Below are positions 59,149-64,000 of a stretch of 64,000 bases of DNA, in pieces. Every line of letters starts with the position of its first letter. The stretch's first letter is position 1. A program made the translations under genes and the position numbers. Origin of the DNA: Salinithrix halophila (GTDB taxonomy: Bacteria; Bacillota; Bacilli; Thermoactinomycetales; DSM-45169); the NCBI RefSeq assembly GCF_042650125.1, contig NZ_JBHSAP010000009.1:496001-560000 (forward strand), given 5' to 3'. The notes below the pieces were generated by a model. That model was not told the DNA's origin and did no database searches. It saw nothing but the letters and a program-made list of their open reading frames with translations.

Positions 59149-59903
59149 GTCGGCTCCTCCACCTTCAACCGGATGTTCACGAAATTATAAGCCGGCCAAG
59201 GACCTGTATATTGAAAGTCCACCCGTTCGCTCCATTGTTCGTACAACTCGTTTACTTTCCGGTCGAAGGCTTCTTCCTGATCTCGGTCGATCAGGAAAGC
59301 GGCGTTAAGGAGCATTTTCTCTCCGACCGTTTCATTGAGCTTAGCCGCTTCTGCTTCTTCCACCAAAGGTTGGAAAATTTCTTCTTCCAGCTGTTTGCGG
59401 AGTTGCAAGAAAAATTTCTGCGCCATTTCCCCCAGGCGGATGCGGTCATAATAAGCCGCGGCTTCCGATTTTCCTCGCACAGCTTCCTGTACTTTCTCGA
59501 CCTGAGGATCTTTGCGGATTTCTTCCTCCAACCATTCCTTTTTACCCATGATCTTCAAGCCTACTTCCATCTTGCCATCGATTTTTGGAAACAGTTCTTC
59601 AAACTGTTCGGATAAAGCCTTCATCAGAACCTCGAGATCCCCCTCCGAATGGAACACATTCCCGAAGCTGAGGGGGAGTACCGAATACTCTTCCATCACC
59701 CGGTTGACCGTATCTTGATGAAACCGGAGGTTTTCCCTGAGAGGGGGGTAGATTTTTAGAGGCGCTTTGGCCACCACCATCGCTGAATTTCCCTGATGAA
59801 CAGTAAAGAGCTTGCGGGGCTCTCCCTCGATCTCCACTTCTCCAAATTCGCGGGGTTCGGTTTCTCTAATCGCGCAAAAAGCATAAATACCCATTCGGTT
59901 CAT
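59145..59903 (-). CDS. gvpF: Gas vesicle protein GvpF (GvpL/F family)
   Basis: A 252-residue GvpL/F protein: GIYAFCAIRETEPREFGEVE, RFHQDTVNRVMEEYSVLPLSFGN (histidine-rich region replaced by RFHQD), and C-terminal YTGPWPAYNFVNIRLKVE. It is shorter than GvpL and lies directly after gvpN, as in B. megaterium. ATG at 59903 overlaps the gvpN stop by 4 bp. Confidence 0.92.
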   Translation of the reverse strand: MNRMGIYAFCAIRETEPREFGEVEIEGEPRKLFTVHQGNSAMVVAKAPLKIYPPLRENLRFHQDTVNRVMEEYSVLPLSFGNVFHSEGDLEVLMKALSEQFEELFPKIDGKMEVGLKIMGKKEWLEEEIRKDPQVEKVQEAVRGKSEAAAYYDRIRLGEMAQKFFLQLRKQLEEEIFQPLVEEAEAAKLNETVGEKMLLNAAFLIDRDQEEAFDRKVNELYEQWSERVDFQYTGPWPAYNFVNIRLKVEEPT

Positions 59904-60883
59904 CCCTTTTTCCCACCTTTCACCTCTTTCCTAATCGCTTCCTGGATATCCCACCTAACCTGTTGTTTTTTCATCCCCTTGCCTCTTCGGTAGACGGATA
60001 ACCAGACAGCATCAAGACACAAGGCATGGAATGCTTGGTCGGCTGGATCGATGGGGATATCGCTTTCCTTCGCGATTTGTGCGATCATAATCGCTGCCCG
60101 TATGCTGGGTCCGCCCCCATCCGCGTTGTCATTTTCCTCCTCTGTATAGAGCTCACGTACCGACTTGACAAGACGGTGAACGATTGCCGCTTTCCTCGGG
60201 TCGACTCCGGCTTTCTTCGCAATGATTCCTGTTTCCGTCTCTTCGTCCAAAAAATCCATATCAATGGTAAGCATGCGATCCAAGAGAGCGTCCTGGGATT
60301 GATAATTGCCCACATATTCTTCCGGGTTGCTGGTGAAGAGGATAGAGAAATCCGGGTGAGCGCGGACAAAAGTCTCCCCTTCTTTCTTTCCGTAGAGGGG
60401 CAGGACGCCTTCTTCTAAAAGCGAGAGGAATAGATTGTTGGTTTCCGGTCGAGAGCGGGTGAATTCGTCATAAACCACGGTATGGCCCTTTCGGACCGCA
60501 TGGAGGAGCCTTCCGTCCTGCCAATCTTCCCGCATCTCTTCTTCCGCCTTGTAGACTGTCCGGATATAGTTATCCACCATTTTTCGGCGCGTGTACCCTG
60601 TAAATCCACCGATCAGGTCTCGGTTGTTCATTTCGTGATTGCCGTGGATGAAGGTAACGGGCCGTTCCCGTTTGCGGGCGACATCGAGGGCTACCGACGT
60701 TTTCCCCACTCCCGAGGGCCCGGTGAGATGAACCGGAAAACCGGCGGAAAGGTAATGGAGAGATCGACTGACCACCCCTTTGATGAAAGGAGAAAGGAAC
60801 AAATCTTTCTTTGGAGGAGAACTCTCTGGGTTCTTTTTGCTCCGACTTCCCCATGACGGTTGGTGTCTCTCTTTTACACGCAC
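59900..60883 (-). CDS. gvpN: Gas vesicle AAA+ ATPase GvpN
   Basis: A 327-residue MoxR/GvpN-type ATPase. Walker A GPSGVGKT near residues 55-62, Walker B TVVYDEFTRSRPE, sensor ILFTSNPEEYVG and arginine-rich second region. GvpN enlarges or completes vesicles by an ATP-driven remodelling step. GTG at 60883 has GGAGG 7 nt upstream. It begins 12 bp after gvpO. Confidence 0.94.
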   Translation of the reverse strand: MRVKERHQPSWGSRSKKNPESSPPKKDLFLSPFIKGVVSRSLHYLSAGFPVHLTGPSGVGKTSVALDVARKRERPVTFIHGNHEMNNRDLIGGFTGYTRRKMVDNYIRTVYKAEEEMREDWQDGRLLHAVRKGHTVVYDEFTRSRPETNNLFLSLLEEGVLPLYGKKEGETFVRAHPDFSILFTSNPEEYVGNYQSQDALLDRMLTIDMDFLDEETETGIIAKKAGVDPRKAAIVHRLVKSVRELYTEEENDNADGGGPSIRAAIMIAQIAKESDIPIDPADQAFHALCLDAVWLSVYRRGKGMKKQQVRWDIQEAIRKEVKGGKKG

Positions 60884-60895
60884 CCGCTTCCCTCC

Positions 60896-61168
60896 TCACT
60901 CAGCATCCAAACGTGCGGAAGAGCGGGGACGCAAGCTCTTCCGTTCGAAATGTCTGACCTGAAAATCTTTGTCAAGCTCTACTTCGTATACACCGATCAA
61001 CTGGTCCTTAGCATAAGCTTTCATGTACTCTTTTTCCTCGATCACTTCCACCACGGCTCTCCATCCCTGCCCTTTTTCTTTAGGTTGAAGGGTGGTCACT
61101 TTGTGGGGTGGAACGAGGTATTCGCTGAAGAAATCATGGATTGCTTCTATCGCCTCTTTAATTTTCAT
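60896..61168 (-). CDS. gvpO: Gas vesicle protein GvpO/GvpR family
   Basis: A 90-residue protein that matches the GvpO family: AIHDFFSEYLVPPHKVTTLQ, GWRAVVEVIEEKEYMKAYAK, LIGVYEVELDKDFQV. GvpO is needed for vesicle production in haloarchaea and occurs in actinobacterial and Bacillus clusters. ATG at 61168 has GAGG 9 nt upstream; the frame is open to 61222. Between gvpA and this gene lies a hairpin with a T run. Confidence 0.87.
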   Translation of the reverse strand: MKIKEAIEAIHDFFSEYLVPPHKVTTLQPKEKGQGWRAVVEVIEEKEYMKAYAKDQLIGVYEVELDKDFQVRHFERKSLRPRSSARLDAE

Positions 61169-61206
61169 CGTTGACAACCTCGATTCCATCTCTCTGAATA
61201 TAAAGG

Positions 61207-61243
61207 AAAAAAAGGGAACCAAGGCATCCCATATGCCCTGGTT
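61207..61243 (-). terminator. Intercistronic attenuating terminator behind gvpA
   Basis: On the minus strand AACCAGGGCAT pairs with ATGCCTTGGTT (one mismatch) across a 5-nt loop, followed by CCC and a run of seven T. It starts 12 bp after the gvpA stop, with the rest of the gvp genes downstream, so partial termination would raise gvpA mRNA over the accessory genes. Confidence 0.8.
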
Positions 61244-61254
61244 TCATCCACGCC

Positions 61255-61518
61255 TCAGGAGGTGACTTCTTCCCTCCGCTTCATATAATCCTCGTCATAC
61301 CGGGGGATGTCCGGCTCCTCCTGCAGCAACCCTACTGCCTCAGCATAACGAAGCCAAGTGTCAACACTGGCGATCACCACTCGCGCCTCCACCGTGATTA
61401 ATTCAATCCCAACGACAGATACTTTGGCATACAGGTCGATAACGATCCCTTTGTCAAGAATTCGATCAATCACTTCCGCCAAACTGGAACTATCGGTACT
61501 CTTCTGGATAGCAGCCAT
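61255..61518 (-). CDS. gvpA: Gas vesicle structural protein GvpA
   Basis: An 87-residue shell protein. The core is nearly the family consensus: SSSLAEVIDRILDKGIVIDL, VSVVGIELITVEARVVIASV, DTWLRYAEAVGLL. GvpA forms the ribbed hydrophobic wall of the gas vesicle. Only one copy of this A type is in the window, whereas the B. megaterium cluster has gvpA and gvpB. GGAG lies 9 nt before ATG at 61518. Confidence 0.97.
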   Translation of the reverse strand: MAAIQKSTDSSSLAEVIDRILDKGIVIDLYAKVSVVGIELITVEARVVIASVDTWLRYAEAVGLLQEEPDIPRYDEDYMKRREEVTS

Positions 61519-61524
61519 TTCGGC

Positions 61525-62040
61525 TCACTCCTTTTGAGTATCGGTATAGTGGGGAATGTCATCCGACTTGGGGATGTCCCGGACGCTTTTCATCCCATGA
61601 ACCCCTTTGATGTCGTTAACCCCCCGCAGATGGTTGGCTCCTTTCGCTCCTTTTTCCGAATCATCAGACTTTAGCTTCTCTGAAATAGACTCTCCCGCTT
61701 CCTTGGCTTTCTTTAATTTTTGTCGGGCTTTTAACAGTCCATCTCGAAGTTTCTGCTCCAACTCCTCCCCTTTGCCATGAGCCGTTCGGGTGGCCTTCTC
61801 CTTTGCTGACTGCAAGTTTTCGGCAGCCTGGTCCCCTTTATGGCGGGCCTTCCGCTTCACCTGTTTTCTCCCCTCATCTACAGCTTTTTCCCGGAGCTTT
61901 TCCTTTAAGCCTTCCGGACCGCCTCGTAAACGGTACAGAGAGATACCCCCGATAATTGCTCCCCCAAGGGTTAACGCCTGGAACCACTCTGATTGCAGGA
62001 TCTTCTTCCAGTTAGGAACCCGTTGTTTTCTCCTGAACAT
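61525..62040 (-). CDS. YtxH/GvpQ-like accessory protein of the gas vesicle operon
   Basis: A 171-residue protein: a basic start (FRRKQRVPNWKKILQSEW), one hydrophobic segment (ALTLGGAIIGGISLYRL, about 23-40) and a long Lys/Glu/Ala-rich helix (about 45-130, AENLQSAKEKATRTAHGKGE) with a repeat-like HLRGVNDIKGVHGMKSVRD tail. Position before gvpA corresponds to the gvpP/gvpQ region of B. megaterium. Start uncertain: ATG at 62040 and GTG at 62055 both lack a strong site. It ends 6 bp before gvpA. Confidence 0.7.
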   Translation of the reverse strand: MFRRKQRVPNWKKILQSEWFQALTLGGAIIGGISLYRLRGGPEGLKEKLREKAVDEGRKQVKRKARHKGDQAAENLQSAKEKATRTAHGKGEELEQKLRDGLLKARQKLKKAKEAGESISEKLKSDDSEKGAKGANHLRGVNDIKGVHGMKSVRDIPKSDDIPHYTDTQKE

Positions 62041-62154
62041 GGCCAGCCCACTCACTCATCTTTGAAAACCCCTTCCTGGTTGATGGACTTTCCACCCTAT
62101 TTCCCGACTCGGTCACGATAAAACTTCCGATTGAGACATCGTCCCCTAGATGGA

Positions 62155-62712
62155 TCAACGCCTGGATTTAAGAGCAAGCCAGACGCCGGTTCCCAAGAGC
62201 ATCCCGGCAGCCGCCAGACCGAACGAGAGGGAAGTCCCCGGCGGTTGTGAACCCCTGGAAATGCGCCGGTACGCCCGACCGGCTTCCCAAGACAGCGACT
62301 TTTCTGCCGCTAAGTCAGCGAGGGTGACCAATCCCACCCACTTGCCGTCCTCGAATACGGGGAGGCAAGAGATTCCATGCTTCTCCATCACCTGAATCGC
62401 CTCCCGAGCTTGCCAGTCGAGCTTTCCCACCGCTGGTGCCTTTTGCATCCACTGGGCAACAGGAGAACGAGCAGCCTTTTTTCCACCACTGGCCAGCGCC
62501 TCCAAGAGGTCTCGGTCCCTTACCATCCCGACCAGTCTCTCTTTTTTGCAGACCGGCAGATATTCCAGTCGCTTCCTGTTCATTTTTTTCAGCACGCTTT
62601 GCGTCTTGTCGGAAGGTTTACAAGGCTCTATGCGGGTATCGATAAACTCCCGTAAACGGAGGTGTTCCCGGTCATTTCGTGAAAAACCCCGGCCTACAGA
62701 CTTCCCGTTCAT
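62155..62712 (-). CDS. CBS-pair protein with C-terminal membrane anchor, in the gas vesicle operon
   Basis: A 185-residue protein. After about 25 residues, CBS domain one (IEPCKPSDKTQSVLKKMNRK to MVRDRDLLEAL), CBS domain two (VAQWMQKAPAVGKLDWQARE to LVTLADLAAEK) and a final hydrophobic helix (FGLAAAGMLLGTGVWLAL). It has the same plan as the 56171 gene, but the paralogues are well diverged. AAAGGA lies 9 nt before ATG at 62712, which overlaps the upstream stop (ATGA). Confidence 0.83.
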   Translation of the reverse strand: MNGKSVGRGFSRNDREHLRLREFIDTRIEPCKPSDKTQSVLKKMNRKRLEYLPVCKKERLVGMVRDRDLLEALASGGKKAARSPVAQWMQKAPAVGKLDWQAREAIQVMEKHGISCLPVFEDGKWVGLVTLADLAAEKSLSWEAGRAYRRISRGSQPPGTSLSFGLAAAGMLLGTGVWLALKSRR

Positions 62713-63041
62713 TCCGATTCGTCCTTTTTCGCCACCGCTTTTTTCCCATTTCCTTTTGTGGTTTTCTTCTTCTCTGCCTCCTCCTGACCTTCTTCTCCCC
62801 CTGTGCTTTCTTTAGCTTCTTTGGTTTCTTTGGACTCCTCTTCCACGTAGGGATCCTTAGGTAAGGCGATCCCCGATTCTTTCAGGGAAGTGACTTTCCC
62901 GCAGAGATCTTTCGAAGTGTTTTTCACTTTGTTTCTGATTTCAGGATTAAGGAGCATCGCCGCACCGGTGGCTAAGGTTCCTACAGCCACTCCCAACATG
63001 ACGCTGTTTCCGTTCACATTCTGCTTTTTTCTCCTCAACAT
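62709..63041 (-). CDS. YtxH-like protein, first gene of the gas vesicle operon
   Basis: A 110-residue protein: basic start (LRRKKQNVNGNS), a hydrophobic helix (VMLGVAVGTLATGAAMLL, about 14-31), the YtxH-type NPEIRNKVKNTSKDL and a highly charged Glu/Lys tail. YtxH-like proteins are general-stress membrane proteins, and one type (GvpP/T-like) belongs to Bacillus gvp clusters. GAGGAGG precedes ATG at 63041. Its stop overlaps the CBS-TM start by 4 bp. Confidence 0.77.
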   Translation of the reverse strand: MLRRKKQNVNGNSVMLGVAVGTLATGAAMLLNPEIRNKVKNTSKDLCGKVTSLKESGIALPKDPYVEEESKETKEAKESTGGEEGQEEAEKKKTTKGNGKKAVAKKDESE

Positions 63042-63076
63042 GGTAAATCCTCCTCTATAATGTTGATTTGCTGAAT

Positions 63077-63104
63077 ATATACCTTCCTGTAGCAGGATTA
63101 AAAC
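63077..63104 (-). promoter_or_regulatory. Candidate promoter of the gas vesicle operon
   Basis: On the minus strand GTTTTAA (63104-63098) and GGTATAT (63083-63077) are about 14 bp apart, resembling the SigmaB pattern GTTTAA-N13/14-GGGTAT with one or two mismatches. No good SigmaA pair is seen in the same 130 bp. The call is tentative. Confidence 0.4.
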
Positions 63105-63177
63105 ACTCTTTGCTTTCCAATAGAAACCAAAATATTGGAGAGACCTCTCCACTGGGGGCTACAAACCCTTCAGCCAT

Positions 63178-64000
63178 TCACGTCAAGTGTTTCAGCCCTT
63201 TCCGGATGGGAGGCAATTCCACTCTTCCATTTTTAAATAGCCGCTTGATCATATGCTTTGCGTACCCAGCTGCCTGTGCGTAGGTGATCTTCCCCGGCAA
63301 CGGTGGCTGATCTTCTATGCAGACATCCACCAGAGCCGGTTTCCCGACAGCAGCTGCCTGCTCCAAAGCGGGGGCAAGCTCGCAGGAATTTTCCACCCGG
63401 AAGCCTATACCGCCGCAGAGCTCAGCAAAACGGGCAAAGTCAAACCCTTCGAGCTCCGTGCCGAACTCCAGGTTTCCCATGACCTGTTGCTCATACTGGA
63501 TCATCCCGATCTTCTCGTTGTTAAGAACCACTACAAGAATCGGCAATTGGTATTTTACGGCAGTTAGAAAATCCTGCATCACCATGGTGAACCCCCCGTC
63601 CCCGCAAACGGCCACCGTCTGACGCTCCGGCCAGGCTATCTTACCCGCAAGGGCTCCGGGAAGGCCGCAACCCATGGTGGCCAACCAACTGGAAATCACC
63701 CATTTCTGGTCGCTAACCGGGAAATGACGAGTCATCCAAACCGTGACATTCCCTACATCGACCGACAACACCGCGTCGCGGTCCACCACCTTCCGAAGTT
63801 GGGCAATCACTTGTGCCGGTCGGATCGGCGACCCTTCTTCTAACGCCTCGTCCTCGGCCAGCCCTTTCCGCCAATCGGCCATCCGCTTCTGGCACTTCTC
63901 CAGGAAGTTTCGTTCCTCTTTCCTCTCTAGATGGCCTGTCAACCAACGAAGAGTGGTTCCAGCGTCCCCCACCAAGCCCACCTCGACTGGGTAACGTTTG
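63178..64000 (-). CDS. ThDP-dependent enzyme, pyruvate oxidase-like, C-terminal part
   Basis: The frame is open from the stop at 63178 to the right edge (about 274 codons, continuing upstream with KRYPVEVGLVGDAG), so the N-terminal half lies outside. Visible are the central domain end and the ThDP-binding domain: GCGLPGALAGKIAWP, the GDGGFT...LNN cofactor motif and NEKIGMIQYEQ. The tail KITYAQAAGYAKHMIKRLF and length past the domain resemble pyruvate oxidases such as B. subtilis YdaP, more than acetolactate synthase. Reaction: oxidative decarboxylation of pyruvate to acetate or acetyl phosphate (inference). Confidence 0.85.
   Translation of the reverse strand, partial: KRYPVEVGLVGDAGTTLRWLTGHLERKEERNFLEKCQKRMADWRKGLAEDEALEEGSPIRPAQVIAQLRKVVDRDAVLSVDVGNVTVWMTRHFPVSDQKWVISSWLATMGCGLPGALAGKIAWPERQTVAVCGDGGFTMVMQDFLTAVKYQLPILVVVLNNEKIGMIQYEQQVMGNLEFGTELEGFDFARFAELCGGIGFRVENSCELAPALEQAAAVGKPALVDVCIEDQPPLPGKITYAQAAGYAKHMIKRLFKNGRVELPPIRKGLKHLT

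Overview
The window comes from the chromosome of an endospore-forming, low-to-mid-GC Gram-positive, most likely a member of the Thermoactinomycetaceae (filamentous Bacillales). Spore genes are scattered through it: gamma-type and alpha/beta-type small acid-soluble proteins, spoVAC-spoVAD, a two-repeat RsfA-like regulator, a CgeB array and collagen-like coat candidates. Bacillales housekeeping genes (ylbF/ylbG, yugN, ykvA, an Asp23 homologue) and a Bacillus-megaterium-type gas vesicle operon point the same way. The family assignment is inference. I saw no tRNA, rRNA, insertion sequence, prophage or CRISPR array.

Layout. 0-5 kb: MFS transporter (cut by the left edge), rhomboid protease, phosphatidylserine decarboxylase, gamma-SASP, DUF502 protein, class B penicillin-binding protein. 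5-8.5 kb: two convergent leaderless subtilases and small unknown proteins. 8.7-14 kb: cyclase/formamidase-like protein, glucose-6-phosphate dehydrogenase, unknown protein, acyl-CoA ligase, alpha/beta-SASP with a SigmaG-like promoter. 14-21 kb: several small proteins, the RsfA-like regulator, minD-minE without minC, YkvA, zinc-ribbon protein, Gly/Pro-rich protein, MFS exporter. 21-27 kb: ylbG, a Cys-rich protein, ylbF, an XPB-type helicase with its partner, a double-PrcB-C lipoprotein. 28-32 kb: MgtE, a CNNM/CorC-type protein, a PHP phosphoesterase.

31.9-39.2 kb is the most striking accessory region: five CgeB-family glycosyltransferase-like paralogues flank a PAPS-type sulfotransferase and an RmlD-like reductase, and next come a third leaderless subtilase and a collagen-like DUF2642 protein. 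I infer a locus for a decorated, possibly sulfated spore-surface glycan. 41-42.6 kb: DAHP synthase behind a T-box leader. 43-47.9 kb: HAD hydrolase, spoVAC-spoVAD-GDSL lipase operon, small proteins, CBS protein. 48-52.6 kb: a six-gene YtrA-type ABC transporter operon with a near-consensus SigmaA promoter and a perfect 18-bp palindrome as likely operator. 52.6-56 kb: M20 amidohydrolase, YugN, Asp23/Gls24 protein with a long leader, NYN-domain protein.

56-63 kb is a gas vesicle operon read on the minus strand: YtxH-like, CBS-TM, YtxH/GvpQ-like, gvpA, gvpO, gvpN, gvpF, gvpG, gvpL, gvpS, gvpK, gvpJ and small membrane proteins, with a second CBS-TM gene after its terminator. A terminator-like hairpin right behind gvpA probably gives the shell protein its excess. 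The window ends in the C-terminal half of a pyruvate-oxidase-like ThDP enzyme.
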